From NCBI GenBank assembly GCA_003139995.1, contig PLIC01000081.1, positions 1,121 to 54,159 of the forward strand: a stretch of DNA of 53,039 bases. Direction: 5' to 3'. The stretch's first letter is position 1. The number at the start of each line of letters is the position of its first letter. This document shows, one piece after another, positions 25,101 through 32,975 of this stretch. A program made the translations under genes and the position numbers. The notes beneath the pieces were generated by a model. It had not been told where the DNA came from and did not search any database. It saw only the letters and a program-made list of their open reading frames with translations. This DNA comes from Candidatus Acidiflorens stordalenmirensis (GTDB taxonomy: Bacteria > Acidobacteriota > Terriglobia > Terriglobales > Acidobacteriaceae).

Positions 25101-25736
25101 AGGCTCAAGCGTCGTCAGCGCCGCGCCAATTTCGGTCCCGAGCAGCATGGTTCCGGATTCCTGCAGCGTGACCTGCACCGTGACCGGCAAGCGCTTGCCC
25201 GCCTTGCGCATTGCGTCCAACACGCCGACCGTGGCAATCTTCGCCTGCAGAAGATCCTGGCAAGTCTCAATCAGCAGCACATCGACGCCGCCCTCGATCA
25301 GCGCCAACGCCTGCTCTTCGTAAGCCGCCAGCATCGCGTCCCAACCGATGTGTCCAAGCGAGGGCAATTTTGTAGTTGGCCCCATCGATCCGGCGACGAA
25401 GCGCGGTTTGTCCCTGGTAGAAAATTGCTGCGCCACTTCTCTGGCAAGTTGCGCCGCCTTCAGGTTGATTTCGCGCACTTTGTCGCGCAAATCAAACTCG
25501 CCGAGAACCAGGCTCGTCCCGCCGAACGTATTCGTCTCCACTATGTCGCAGCCCACGCGCAAAAAGTCCGCGTGTATGTCGCGAATAATATCGGGACGGC
25601 TCAGCACCAGAACTTCGCTGCAGTTCTCTTTGCCCCAGTAATCGTCCAGGGTAGGATTGCGCTTCTGAATATTCGTTCCCATAGCGCCGTCATAAACGAC
25701 GACGCGTTCCGCTACGGTTTGGAGAAAGTTTGTCAT
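22122..25736 (-). CDS. metH: Cobalamin-dependent methionine synthase
   Basis: Transfers a methyl group from methyltetrahydrofolate to homocysteine via cobalamin. All four modules are present in 1204 residues: the homocysteine domain (start Val-Tyr-Asp-Gly-Ala-Met-Gly-Thr-Asn; zinc cysteines in Leu-Asn-Cys-Ala-Thr-Gly and Gly-Gly-Cys-Cys-Gly-Thr-Thr-Pro), the pterin domain (about 335-600), the cobalamin domain with the cofactor-ligating His in Asp-Val-His-Asp-Ile-Gly near residue 736, and the C-terminal reactivation domain (Phe-Pro-Arg-Gln ... Tyr-Pro-Ala-Cys-Pro). The reactivation domain carries an insertion of about 50 residues (roughly 985-1035) translated from tandem palindromic repeats; without it the length would be about 1155. 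I saw no cobalamin or SAM riboswitch upstream. Activity with the insertion is untested. Confidence 0.95.
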   Translation of the reverse strand: MTNFLQTVAERVVVYDGAMGTNIQKRNPTLDDYWGKENCSEVLVLSRPDIIRDIHADFLRVGCDIVETNTFGGTSLVLGEFDLRDKVREINLKAAQLAREVAQQFSTRDKPRFVAGSMGPTTKLPSLGHIGWDAMLAAYEEQALALIEGGVDVLLIETCQDLLQAKIATVGVLDAMRKAGKRLPVTVQVTLQESGTMLLGTEIGAALTTLEPYDIDVIGLNCATGPAEMNEAVRYLGLNSTKCISVLPNAGLPQNVGGHAVYKLTAKELAEYHKHFVQDYGVRIVGGCCGTTPEHLKAVVDAVTGVEPAQRDVKPVGAASSAYTSVPLDLEPKPLIVAEEMNTTTRVDHFRKLVQAKKYDDILTLAKKLANQGSHMLDLCCAIVGEDEKGYISAILEKIATRVPAPILIDSTEADVVEEALKRIPGKAIINSINLEDGEKRTSKVLPMAKRYGAGVIALTIDEEGMALTADKKVAIAHRIFDLATQKHGIRPVDLLFDALTLPISTGQEEYRSAGTETLKAVRRIHDELPEVKTVLGVSNISFGLDAYPRRVLNSVFLHEAVENGLDVAIVNYTKIYPLYKIPAEEVELARKLIYQDRSNGDPLQVYMQHFAGVKGKAQAQTIAHVGTLSIEDKLKYAIINGEKSVGEGKTKRSLDELLEQALVEYTPLDLINTVLLDGMKTVGDLFGARKMQLPSVLDSAGVMKAAVAYLEPKMEKKTGSQHKGTMVLATVKGDVHDIGKNLVDIILSNNGFKVVNLGIKQPGDVIIRSAQEHQADAIGLSGLLVKSTLEMKYVIQELERQKLEFPVICGGAALTRKYVEDDLRREYSNAVFYGEDAFAGLHVMEDLAAEGGKREARLQDGKTVKDYAKAAAVYEEIGPVFSERSAVVTDAPNIPEPPFWGVRVVKDYPLREIFNYINDTALFKNQWQLKTASQEDYARLVEEKYRPIKKKLEEDVIAAGWFEPKVVYGYFPAQGDGNDVVVYDPSSRRHSRPREPVLSEVEGSKPSEARQDLKGHGFSRAVQGPQEGALAPEASPRELLRFTFPRQKEGRRLCISDFFAAPSSGKMDVIGLSLVTIGSKASVETQRLFESGEYTRYLYLHGLSVETAEALAEFHHKKMREELGIAAEDSPHIRDLFHQKYRGSRYSFGYPACPHLEDQTKLFALLKPEENVGVRLTSGFLLEPEQSTSAIVVHHLGAKYFVV
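22638..22776. repeat. Mosaic of five palindromes inside metH
   Basis: Hairpins are tiled in order: GGGGGCT/AGCCCCC (22638-22653), GGCACGGCT/AGCCGTGCC (22671-22690), GCCGAGC/GCTCGGC (22703-22719), the CCTTCGACTTCGCTCAGG-type repeat (22722-22748), and CTCGCGG/CCGCGAG (22749-22776). Most have relatives elsewhere in the window. The metH frame stays open through all of them. Confidence 0.8.
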
Positions 25737-25737
25737 T

Positions 25738-25785
25738 GGTCGTTAGTCGTTGGTCGTTCGCGGTTCGCTTGTCGCTACTCGCGTT
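25738..25785. repeat. Degenerate short-unit repeat (GTCGTTAGTCGTTGGTCGTT)
   Basis: Just upstream of metH a 6-8 base unit built on GTCGTT or its variants is reiterated. The 230-bp gap to nuoI continues with inverted variants (AGCGAACAGCGAACAG) near 25881. Similar arrays occur at 26505-26605, 32885-32930 and 47938-48048, all intergenic. Confidence 0.55.
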
Positions 25786-25918
25786 CGTGTAAAGTCGTTG
25801 CCCACCGGGCGCCCACGGTTGCCGTTCCATGGCGAGCCGTTCATCGAGTTGGCGGTCATTTATAAAAGAGCAAACGACTAGCGAACAGCGAACAGCGGCC
25901 AGCCCTCCATACAACAAC

Positions 25919-25940
25919 GCCGGTCCCTGCGGGGACCGGC
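25919..25940 (-). terminator. Hairpin downstream of nuoI
   Basis: Nine-base perfect arms GCCGGTCCC and GGGACCGGC around a four-base loop are followed on the minus strand by a T-rich stretch (GTTGTTGTAT). It lies 27 bp after the nuoI stop. Confidence 0.65.
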
Positions 25941-25966
25941 GCTCGGTAGAAAAATCTCGAAGTTCG

Positions 25967-26482
25967 CTAACTCCCCGCCACGCCCGCATCCGTTTCCGAT
26001 TGCGCAAACACCTGACTGGCTCCCATGTGCGCCGGAGCCGGCGCCAGCATCTGTTCTTTCCGGTAAATCAAATTACTCGCATTGAAACTTGCCAGCTCAA
26101 ATCCGTGCCCATGCGTAATCGCATCGGTAGGACAAGCCTCCACGCAATATCCGCAAAATATGCATCGATTGTAATCGATGTTGTAGACGCGAGCGTAGCG
26201 CTCGGCGCCTGAGACGCGGGTCTCGGCGGTGTTTTCCGCGGCTTCTATGTAGATGCAATTGGCGGGGCAGGCGGCGGCGCAGAGGAAACAGGCCACGCAT
26301 TTTTCCAGGCCGTTTTCGTCGCGCTGCAGGACGTGCATGCCGCGAAAACGTTCCTGAAATTTCGCGCCTTTCAGGGGGCCGTCGCCGTCGGGATAGTTTT
26401 CGACGATCGTTGGCTGAAACATCTCCTTCAGAGTGATGGTCATTCCCTGAGCTACGGCTCCGATGTTTTTGATCACGGACAT
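25967..26482 (-). CDS. nuoI: NADH-quinone oxidoreductase subunit I (8Fe ferredoxin)
   Basis: Respiratory complex I peripheral-arm subunit that carries clusters N6a and N6b between the flavin chain and the quinone site. The 171-residue product has both cluster motifs: Cys62-x2-Cys65-x2-Cys68-x3-Cys72-Pro and Cys107-x2-Cys110-x2-Cys113-x3-Cys117-Pro. The N-terminal amphipathic helix is of NuoI type, with Gly-Met-Thr-Ile-Thr-Leu-Lys-Glu-Met-Phe. No other nuo gene is in the window, so it stands apart from the usual nuo operon; a split operon or a second partial complex is possible. There is no ribosome binding site, and a TATACT box lies 8 bases before the ATG, so the mRNA may be leaderless. A hairpin terminator follows. 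Confidence 0.92.
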   Translation of the reverse strand: MSVIKNIGAVAQGMTITLKEMFQPTIVENYPDGDGPLKGAKFQERFRGMHVLQRDENGLEKCVACFLCAAACPANCIYIEAAENTAETRVSGAERYARVYNIDYNRCIFCGYCVEACPTDAITHGHGFELASFNASNLIYRKEQMLAPAPAHMGASQVFAQSETDAGVAGS

Positions 26483-26490
26483 GCGTTATT

Positions 26491-26496
26491 AGTATA
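26491..26496 (-). promoter_or_regulatory. Candidate -10 box TATACT of nuoI
   Basis: On the minus strand TATACT ends 8 bases before the nuoI ATG, which would place transcription start at or next to the start codon. The -35 region is poor. Confidence 0.35.
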
Positions 26497-26504
26497 GCGA
26501 ATGT

Positions 26505-26605
26505 TCGCTGTTGTCGGTTGTCGGCTATCAGCTGTCAGCTCTCAGTCTTCAATTCTCGGGTTTTGGCTACCCGCTATTCGCTTTTCGCTTTTCGAAAGTT
26601 TGGCT
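26505..26605. repeat. Intergenic short-unit repeats
   Basis: Two runs of reiterated short units: first TGTCGGTTGTCGGCTATCAG and CAGCTGTCAGCTCTCAG, then CGCTATTCGCTTTTCGCTTT. No gene lies here; it fills the divergent gap between nuoI and the Asp-box/Ig gene. Confidence 0.45.
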
Positions 26606-26707
26606 ACCAAGGACGGAGGAACTTTCGAGGACGTGGAAATCTTTGTTCAATCATTGAAACTCTAGAGGTGCGCTGTGTCGCACCGGCGCAAGCTAGCGTT
26701 TCAATTT

Positions 26708-29700
26708 ATGGCCAACCGTGGTGTGCGTTCTTCTCTTTTTGTTTTCCTCGTTATCTTCTTCGTAGCTTTCGTTTTTCTTTTTGGCGGAGTTTTCAGCGGC
26801 GGATTTTTGGGCAGCGCCTTCGCGCAGGAGCCTGGAAGGAAAACAACTTACTCGTCTTCTCAAGAGGGCATTCAAGCGAGCAGTCAAGCGACCAGCGAAG
26901 ATCGCGACGGGGATCGTCCGTACCTGCGGGATCGATTGAAATGGAACTGGAACCAGCGGGGGCGGAGTGTGCCTCCGGGGGAATCGGCTGCGGGACTGCG
27001 GTTGCGCACTTACCGGCGGAAGATGGCGATGCGGGCACGGCGCGCGGCTGCGACACCAGCAGCGTCGTCCTCCACACACCCACCCAAGCGGACCTTGGGT
27101 GGGGTACCCGCCTTAACGCCGGCTTCAGCATCAACAGCGGTATGGACGCCGCTGGGACCGGCTCCGCTTGCTTCCGATGCTACGGGCGATGGAGGGCAGG
27201 ATTACAACTGGGTTTCGGGACGGGCCACTTCAGTGCTGATCGATCCCGCGGACACGAGTGGAAACACGGTGCTGCTGGGCGGCGCGTATGGCGGCCTTTG
27301 GAAATCGACGAACGCGGGCAGCCAGAGTTCCAGTCCTGCTTCGGTCACATGGCAGCCTTTGATTGACGATCAGCCGACGCTGGCGGTGGGCGCGATTGCT
27401 TTGCAGCCGGGCAACAGCAACGTGATACTCGTGGGAACCGGAGAGACAGACAATTCGGGCGATTCTTATTACGGCCTCGGAATTCTGCGTTCGACCGACG
27501 GAGGTTCGACTTGGATGCAGCCGCCGATCCAGAGCGCGGCGAGCGGGCAATCTTTTCTGGGGATCGGCTTCAGCAAGATCGCTTTCAGCACAGCAAATCC
27601 CACCCTGGTTGTGGCGGCGACGGCGGGTGACAACGGTTTGTACCTTGGGCGGGAAGAGGATGGGAATTCGACCGCGCGCGGACTTTACTACTCGACGAAC
27701 GGTGGAGTGACGTGGAACCGTGCAAACCTCACGGACGGCGCGGTTGCGGCTTCGGCCACGTCGGTGGGTTACAACCCGCTCCAGGGAACGAACGGAACCT
27801 TCTACGCTTTCATCCGGCGACACGGGCTGTACTCGTCGACCGATGGAATAAACTTCACTCCGTTGGCGACGCTACCAATACCGGGTCTAACATCCGCGAA
27901 TTGCCCGGCGGGTTCGAACGCAACGACTTGCCTGATCTATCGTGGCGAGTTCGCGGTGGTGCCGGGACGCAACGAGATGTATGTGTGGGTCGTTGACGTG
28001 CAACCAGACATCTATGGAAACCCAGTGCCCGCCGATGAGGGCATCTGGCAATCGACGAACGGCGGCGCGAGTTGGACGCAGATTCCGGACAGCGGCATCA
28101 CGAACTGCGGTGACAGCGCATTTGGCCCCAACAGCGGCTGCGGGGTGGAACAGGGTTGGTACAACCTGGCATTGGCCGCGATTCCCGATCCGGCGCCTCC
28201 TTCAACGGGAACCGACGTTTACGCGGGTGCGGTCAACCTTTACAAATGCACGTTAGAGCCCGGAAGCACGACCTGCACGCAAGGCGACTGGATCAATTTA
28301 ACTCACGTCTATGGGTGCAGCCCGCTCGGGGCGCCGGCGCGTGTGCACCCGGATCAGCACGGAATCGCGTTCATGGTGGCGAGCGGGAAAACTCCCGGCT
28401 ACTTCGCGCATGACGGCGGAATCAGCCGGACGCTCGATGGCTACGCCGGGCTGAACACGGGGAGTTGCACAGGGACGAATCAGTTTGACAGCCTGAGCCA
28501 GACTCTGGGCTCAATGACGGAATTTGTTTCGTTCTCGGTGGACCCCACGAGCGCGGACATTCTGTTGGGGGGAACGCAGAATAACGGCTCGCCGAAAACC
28601 AGCAGCGCGACCAGCAGCAGCACTTGGCAGAATGCGCTCGGCGGGGATGGCGGATTCACTGCCATCAATCCGGCGAACGCCGACGAGTGGTTTGCAGCCA
28701 ATCCCTACGTCACGATCATGAAGTGCGAGTCGGGAACGGCATGTAACGACACTGACTTTTTTCAGGTCGTCGGTTCCAGCGATTTGGGCGGAGATCAGGG
28801 AGCTTATGATACTCCGTACATTCTGGACCCGCAAAATAGCAGTGAAATGCTGGTGGGAACCTGCCGGGTGTGGCAGATCGGCACCAGCGGAACGGCTCCG
28901 TTGCAACTCAGCAATGACTTTGACACGTTAGGGACAGGCGTGTGCACTGGCGACGAGATCAACCTGGTGACGGCGCTGGCTGCGGGCGGTCCCAAGGACA
29001 ATAACAACGATTCGACGGTGGTGTACGCGGTAACGAACGGATATGGGCCGGAGAGCGGGTCTTTGAGCGGACCCCAGAGCGGCGAAGTGTGGGTTACGAC
29101 CGACGCCGGCTTCACTTTGATGACGAATGTGACGGGGAATATAAATCCGAACGGGTATGCGATTTCGTCGGTCGCAATGGATTCGTCGGTTCAGTCGGGC
29201 AATACGGCGTATGTGGGGATCATGGGATTCAGCACGCCGTCGTACCCAACGTCGCACGTATGGAAGACTGCGAACGCAGGCGCGAGTTGGACGGACTGGA
29301 CCGGGACGGGAGTGACGGAACTGCCGGACAATCCGGTGAACGCGTTGCTCGTGGACTCCTCGGTCACTCCTTCTCAGATCTATGCAGGAACCGACGTGGG
29401 AGTTTTTGTGAGTTCGACGAGCGCTCCCAGTTGGACCGAAGTCGGTCCTGCGCCGGGGCCGGGTGTGTCGGGATTTCTGCCGGACGCTCCGGTAACGGCG
29501 CTGCAACTTTTTAATTACGGGGGCACGAAAACCCTGGTGGCATCGACGTACGGGCGCGGCATTTGGAACGCCGCGCTGTCGCCAAACTTTGCGATTGTGG
29601 TGACCGCGACTCCGAATGCGACGGTCGTGAATCAGAACGTAACGTGGAGCGGGACGCTGACGGCGTTGAACGGATACAGCGGGAGCGTGACGCTGACGTG

Positions 29701-31381
29701 TACGGCGGGAGCTCCGGGGACGTGCGGGATTACGCCGGCGACGGTGACGCTGACGGCTGTGGGCGCTCCGTTTACGATCACATTGGGCAGCGCTACGACA
29801 GGGGCGTTTAGTTTCACGATCCAGGGAACGGCCGGCACGCTCACCCATGCCACGCCGACGGAGACGCTGACGGTGACGGCGCCGACTGCGGACTTTACGT
29901 GGACGGACACGGGCAACGCGACGGCGACGGTACTGGCGGGACAGAGCGCCAGCTATACCTTTTCGGCGGTTCCGGTGGGGGGCGGGACCTTCAGCTCGGC
30001 GGTGAGTTTTGCGTGTACGAACCTGCCGGCGTTGACGAGTTGCGGGTTCAGTCCGGCATCGATTGCGGCAGGGGCGGGAACGACGGCGGTGACGCTGACG
30101 ATTACGACCACGGGGCCGAATGCGGGGGCGCAGGTGACTCGGCCTGTGCTGCGCACGGCTTGGACGGTCGCGGGTGGCCGTCGTCCCTACGCATTCGCCG
30201 CCCGTCCACGCACTTTGCCATTCTTCGCGCTCGCGTGGGTGGTGATGCTGGGGGCTGTGGGGCTGGGGCGAAAGAGACACGGCAAGCCGTGTTTCTACGT
30301 CGGGATCGCGGGAATTTGCCTGGGCCTTGGATTGATGGCGGAGATTTCGTGCGGCGGGGTCGGAGGCAGCGGCGGCGGTGGGAGTTCTGGAAACTTTGCC
30401 ATTGCGATGACTCTGACTCCTGGTTCGACGGCCGTGAATCAGAACGTCCAATGGAACGGGATGCTGACAGCGTCGAACGGATACAGCGGGACCGTGGCGT
30501 TGAGCTGTACATCAGGAGCTCCGGCAACGTGCGTGTTTACACCGCAAGTCGTGACGCCGACGACCGCGGGAACTCCGTTTGCGGTGACATTGGGTAGCGC
30601 GACGGCGGAGACGTTTAATTTCACGATCCAGGGAACGGACGGCACGCTGACCCATGCCACACCGGCGGAAACACTGACGGTGACGCCGCAGGGCCCGCCG
30701 CCGGACTTTGCCATTGCGGTGACGGCGACTCCGAATACTACGGTGGTGAATAACAGCGTAACGTGGAACGGAACCTTGACGGCATTGAACGGATACCTAA
30801 GTGGTGTGAACTTGAGCTGCACTGCGGGAGCTCCGGCAACCTGCCAGCTCACGCCCCCGAATCAGGTGCCGGCGCCCGGCGGCGCGCCGTATACGGTGAC
30901 ATTGGGCAGCGCGACGGCGGGGACGTTCAATTTCACGATCCAGGGGACGGACGGGACGCTGACGCACGCTACACCGGCCGAGACGCTGATAGTGGGAACG
31001 TCGGGAGGGGCAGTAACGGTAAGTCCGGCGTCGGCGACGTTGTTTGCGAATGAGGCGGGTAACTTGTGGCCGGCGGGAGTCACTCAGCAACAATTCACGG
31101 CGACAGTTAATGCCTCGACTAATCAGAGCGTAACTTGGGCGGCCACGGGCGGGAGCGCGAACGGCGCCATTGACGCGACGGGGCTATATACGGCTCCGGC
31201 GGTGGTGCCGAACCCGGCAACGGTGACGGTGACGGCTACGTCGGCGGCAGCGACGGCTCCAGGGTCGGCTTATGTGACTGTGGCTGCGCCGACGGCGGTG
31301 GGGACGTCGCAGATTACGGTGACCGCTACGGCTGCGGGCGGGGCGGCGCATGGGGATGTGGTGACGCTGATCGTGCAGTAG
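26708..31381 (+). CDS. Large secreted Asp-box beta-propeller and Ig-like repeat protein
   Basis: The 1557-residue product has a signal peptide (a long Phe/Val/Leu core before Ala-Phe-Ala-Gln). Next comes a sortilin/BNR-like beta-propeller (about 140-950) with several Asp-box motifs: Ser-Thr-Asp-Gly-Gly-Ser-Thr-Trp, Ser-Thr-Asn-Gly-Gly-Val-Thr-Trp and Ser-Thr-Asn-Gly-Gly-Ala-Ser-Trp. Three Ig-like repeats of about 98 residues follow, each opening Asn/Asp-Phe-Ala-Ile and containing Phe-Thr-Ile-Gln-Gly-Thr, with a hydrophobic segment near 1170-1215 between the first and second, then a final Ser/Thr-rich domain. Extracellular, perhaps surface-anchored; ligand unknown. I chose the ATG over a GTG 11 codons upstream. 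Three interspersed repeats lie in frame inside the gene. Confidence 0.85.
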   Translation: MANRGVRSSLFVFLVIFFVAFVFLFGGVFSGGFLGSAFAQEPGRKTTYSSSQEGIQASSQATSEDRDGDRPYLRDRLKWNWNQRGRSVPPGESAAGLRLRTYRRKMAMRARRAAATPAASSSTHPPKRTLGGVPALTPASASTAVWTPLGPAPLASDATGDGGQDYNWVSGRATSVLIDPADTSGNTVLLGGAYGGLWKSTNAGSQSSSPASVTWQPLIDDQPTLAVGAIALQPGNSNVILVGTGETDNSGDSYYGLGILRSTDGGSTWMQPPIQSAASGQSFLGIGFSKIAFSTANPTLVVAATAGDNGLYLGREEDGNSTARGLYYSTNGGVTWNRANLTDGAVAASATSVGYNPLQGTNGTFYAFIRRHGLYSSTDGINFTPLATLPIPGLTSANCPAGSNATTCLIYRGEFAVVPGRNEMYVWVVDVQPDIYGNPVPADEGIWQSTNGGASWTQIPDSGITNCGDSAFGPNSGCGVEQGWYNLALAAIPDPAPPSTGTDVYAGAVNLYKCTLEPGSTTCTQGDWINLTHVYGCSPLGAPARVHPDQHGIAFMVASGKTPGYFAHDGGISRTLDGYAGLNTGSCTGTNQFDSLSQTLGSMTEFVSFSVDPTSADILLGGTQNNGSPKTSSATSSSTWQNALGGDGGFTAINPANADEWFAANPYVTIMKCESGTACNDTDFFQVVGSSDLGGDQGAYDTPYILDPQNSSEMLVGTCRVWQIGTSGTAPLQLSNDFDTLGTGVCTGDEINLVTALAAGGPKDNNNDSTVVYAVTNGYGPESGSLSGPQSGEVWVTTDAGFTLMTNVTGNINPNGYAISSVAMDSSVQSGNTAYVGIMGFSTPSYPTSHVWKTANAGASWTDWTGTGVTELPDNPVNALLVDSSVTPSQIYAGTDVGVFVSSTSAPSWTEVGPAPGPGVSGFLPDAPVTALQLFNYGGTKTLVASTYGRGIWNAALSPNFAIVVTATPNATVVNQNVTWSGTLTALNGYSGSVTLTCTAGAPGTCGITPATVTLTAVGAPFTITLGSATTGAFSFTIQGTAGTLTHATPTETLTVTAPTADFTWTDTGNATATVLAGQSASYTFSAVPVGGGTFSSAVSFACTNLPALTSCGFSPASIAAGAGTTAVTLTITTTGPNAGAQVTRPVLRTAWTVAGGRRPYAFAARPRTLPFFALAWVVMLGAVGLGRKRHGKPCFYVGIAGICLGLGLMAEISCGGVGGSGGGGSSGNFAIAMTLTPGSTAVNQNVQWNGMLTASNGYSGTVALSCTSGAPATCVFTPQVVTPTTAGTPFAVTLGSATAETFNFTIQGTDGTLTHATPAETLTVTPQGPPPDFAIAVTATPNTTVVNNSVTWNGTLTALNGYLSGVNLSCTAGAPATCQLTPPNQVPAPGGAPYTVTLGSATAGTFNFTIQGTDGTLTHATPAETLIVGTSGGAVTVSPASATLFANEAGNLWPAGVTQQQFTATVNASTNQSVTWAATGGSANGAIDATGLYTAPAVVPNPATVTVTATSAAATAPGSAYVTVAAPTAVGTSQITVTATAAGGAAHGDVVTLIVQ
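26956..26982. repeat. GCGGGGGCGG...GTGCCTCCG repeat inside the coding region
   Basis: Similar to the last hairpin of the metH mosaic (22749-22776): both read GCGGGGGCGG, a few bases, then GTGCCTCCG. Here it encodes about residues 83-92 of the Asp-box/Ig protein, in the low-complexity segment after the signal peptide. Confidence 0.5.
27079..27103. repeat. Hairpin CCCACCCAAG-cggac-CTTGGGTGGG inside the coding region
   Basis: A perfect 10-bp stem whose loop CGGAC is identical to that of the terminator at 21322-21354. It is translated as Pro-Pro-Lys-Arg-Thr-Leu-Gly-Gly near residue 125 of the Asp-box/Ig protein, just before the propeller. Confidence 0.7.
30274..30295. repeat. Palindrome GAGACACGGC-aa-GCCGTGTTTC inside the coding region
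   Basis: A 10-bp stem with one G.T pair, related to the GGCACGGCT family. It encodes Arg-His-Gly-Lys-Pro-Cys-Phe in the short loop between two hydrophobic stretches of the Asp-box/Ig protein. Confidence 0.6.
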
Positions 31382-31402
31382 GGCGAACTCGCCGCCGGTC
31401 AA

Positions 31403-31431
31403 TTCACCGCCGAGACGCGGAGAGTGCCGAG
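31403..31431 (-). repeat. Inverted copy of the TCTCGGCGGT repeat
   Basis: The minus strand reads CTCGGCACTCTCCGCGTCTC followed by GGCGGTGAA, one base different from the copy beside metH at 22086-22114. It begins 22 bp after the stop of the Asp-box/Ig gene. Confidence 0.65.
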
Positions 31432-31605
31432 AATTTGTAATTGGTAATTGAGGGCGCGGAGGTGTCCGTACGCGCTTCTCGAAAGGCGCGAGACGTGGGG
31501 CAGCCGCGCCTTTTTCTTGTGGCACATTTTCTTGCGTCACATTCTCTTGTTCTTACGTCACGGTGATGAAACGCGGCCGTGAGGTAGGATCATCTTCGGT
31601 GGGCT

Positions 31606-31645
31606 GCCGTGCTTTGCACGGCTGGACGGGCGAGGACGCCCGTCC
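31606..31645. repeat. Composite double hairpin repeat
   Basis: GCCGTGC-ttt-GCACGGC, one T, then GGACGGGCG-agga-CGCCCGTCC. The same two-hairpin arrangement recurs inside the GAF-TonB gene at 36044-36083. It ends about 21 bp before the L-2-hydroxyglutarate oxidase start and so lies in that gene's leader. Confidence 0.75.
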
Positions 31646-31666
31646 CTCCACAAAACACACAAACTT

Positions 31667-32881
31667 ATGACCTATGACATTGCAGTGATTGGCGGGGGGA
31701 TCATTGGGTTTTCATTTGCCATGCAGGTGGGCGACCAGTTTCCGCGGCTGCGGGTGGTGGTTTTGGAAAAAGAGGCGGGAGTGGCCCGGCATCAGACGGG
31801 ACACAATAGTGGGGTGATCCACAGCGGCGTTTATTACAAAGCGGGATCGCTAAAGGCGCGGTTGTGTGTGGCGGGTGCGCGGGAGATGGTGGAGTTCTGC
31901 TCGCGGCATGGGATTCCGCATGAGGTGTGCGGAAAATTGATCGTAGCTACGAACGCGGAGGAAGCGGCACGGCTGGACGAGTTGCTGGAGCGGGGCGTGG
32001 CGAATGGGTTGGAGGGTTTGCGGTTGCTGGAGCGCGAGGCGATGCTCGAGATTGAGCCTCATGTGGGCGGAGTGCGGGCGCTCGAAGTGCCGTCGACGGG
32101 GATCACGGATTATGCGGCGGTGACGGCGAAGTATGCGGAGATCGCGGCGGGACACGGGGCGGAGGTTAGGACGGACGCGGGGGTGGTGGGATTCGAGCGT
32201 TCAAAGGACGCGGCGGGGGACGCGGTGGTGGTACGGACGCGAGCGGGAGATTTTTCGGCGCGGTATGTGGTGAATTGCGCGGGATTGTATAGCGATCGGG
32301 TGGCGCGGATGGCGGGGCACGATCCGGGAATGATACTCGTTCCGTTTCGCGGGGAGTATTACGATCTGGCGGCGGCGCGGGCGGAGTTGGTGCGGGGGCC
32401 GATTTATCCGGTGCCGGATCCGCGGTATCCATTTCTGGGAGTGCATTTCACGCGGCGGATTCAGGGGAATGTGGATGCGGGGCCGAATGCGGTGCTGGCA
32501 TTCCGGCGCGAAGGATACCGCTGGCGGGACTTCGATTTGGGCGAGGCGATGGAAGTGTTCATGAACGCGGGGTTCCGGGCGATGGCGCGGCAGCACTGGA
32601 AAAATGGGCTGTCGGAGTTTCGGCGGTCGCTGCGCAAGCGCGAGTTTGTGCGCTCTTGCCAGCGGTTGGTTCCGGCGGTGCGGATGGAAGATATGACGCC
32701 GGGCGGGTCGGGAGTGCGGGCGCAGGCGGTCGCGGCGGATGGCGCGCTGGTGGATGATTTCAGGTTTGTGGAGCGCGAGCGGTTTTTGCATGTGCTGAAT
32801 GTGCCTTCTCCGGCGGCGACGGCGTCGTTGCCGATTGGACGGGAGATATTGAAGATGGTGCCGGCGGAGATTGTGAAGTAG
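31667..32881 (+). CDS. lhgO: L-2-hydroxyglutarate oxidase
   Basis: An FAD enzyme of the DAO/GlpD fold that oxidises L-2-hydroxyglutarate to 2-oxoglutarate, passing electrons to oxygen or the quinone pool; it acts at the cytoplasmic membrane face. The 404-residue product has the N-terminal dinucleotide motif Gly-Gly-Gly-Ile-Ile-Gly (9-14), then the family's Thr-Gly-His-Asn-Ser-Gly-Val-Ile-His-Ser-Gly-Val-Tyr-Tyr signature. A second FAD strand (Tyr-Val-Val-Asn-Cys-Ala-Gly-Leu-Tyr-Ser-Asp) and the C-terminal Asn-Val-Pro-Ser-Pro-Ala-Ala-Thr-Ala-Ser-Leu-Pro-Ile-Gly are also present. Length is typical. The ribosome binding site is weak, and its leader contains a double hairpin repeat. ProC follows 94 bp later on the same strand, across a short-unit repeat, so cotranscription is possible but uncertain. 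Confidence 0.94.
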   Translation: MTYDIAVIGGGIIGFSFAMQVGDQFPRLRVVVLEKEAGVARHQTGHNSGVIHSGVYYKAGSLKARLCVAGAREMVEFCSRHGIPHEVCGKLIVATNAEEAARLDELLERGVANGLEGLRLLEREAMLEIEPHVGGVRALEVPSTGITDYAAVTAKYAEIAAGHGAEVRTDAGVVGFERSKDAAGDAVVVRTRAGDFSARYVVNCAGLYSDRVARMAGHDPGMILVPFRGEYYDLAAARAELVRGPIYPVPDPRYPFLGVHFTRRIQGNVDAGPNAVLAFRREGYRWRDFDLGEAMEVFMNAGFRAMARQHWKNGLSEFRRSLRKREFVRSCQRLVPAVRMEDMTPGGSGVRAQAVAADGALVDDFRFVERERFLHVLNVPSPAATASLPIGREILKMVPAEIVK

Positions 32882-32884
32882 GTA

Positions 32885-32930
32885 GGTTTCAGAGTTTCAA
32901 GGTTTCAGAGTTTTCAGAGTTTCAAAGCAA
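32885..32930. repeat. Short-unit repeat GTTTCAGAGTTTCAAG
   Basis: The unit TTTCAGAG or TTTCAAG is reiterated about five times in the gap between lhgO and proC. It resembles the other intergenic short-unit arrays in layout, not in sequence. Confidence 0.55.
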
Positions 32931-32975
32931 AAGCCGCGTAATCTGGTTGGAAGAATTGTTATTCGGAGAATTCGT

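Noticed and set aside
28928-30451. 507-codon minus-strand frame
   Set aside because: Antisense shadow of the Asp-box/Ig gene; Arg/His-rich and motif-free.
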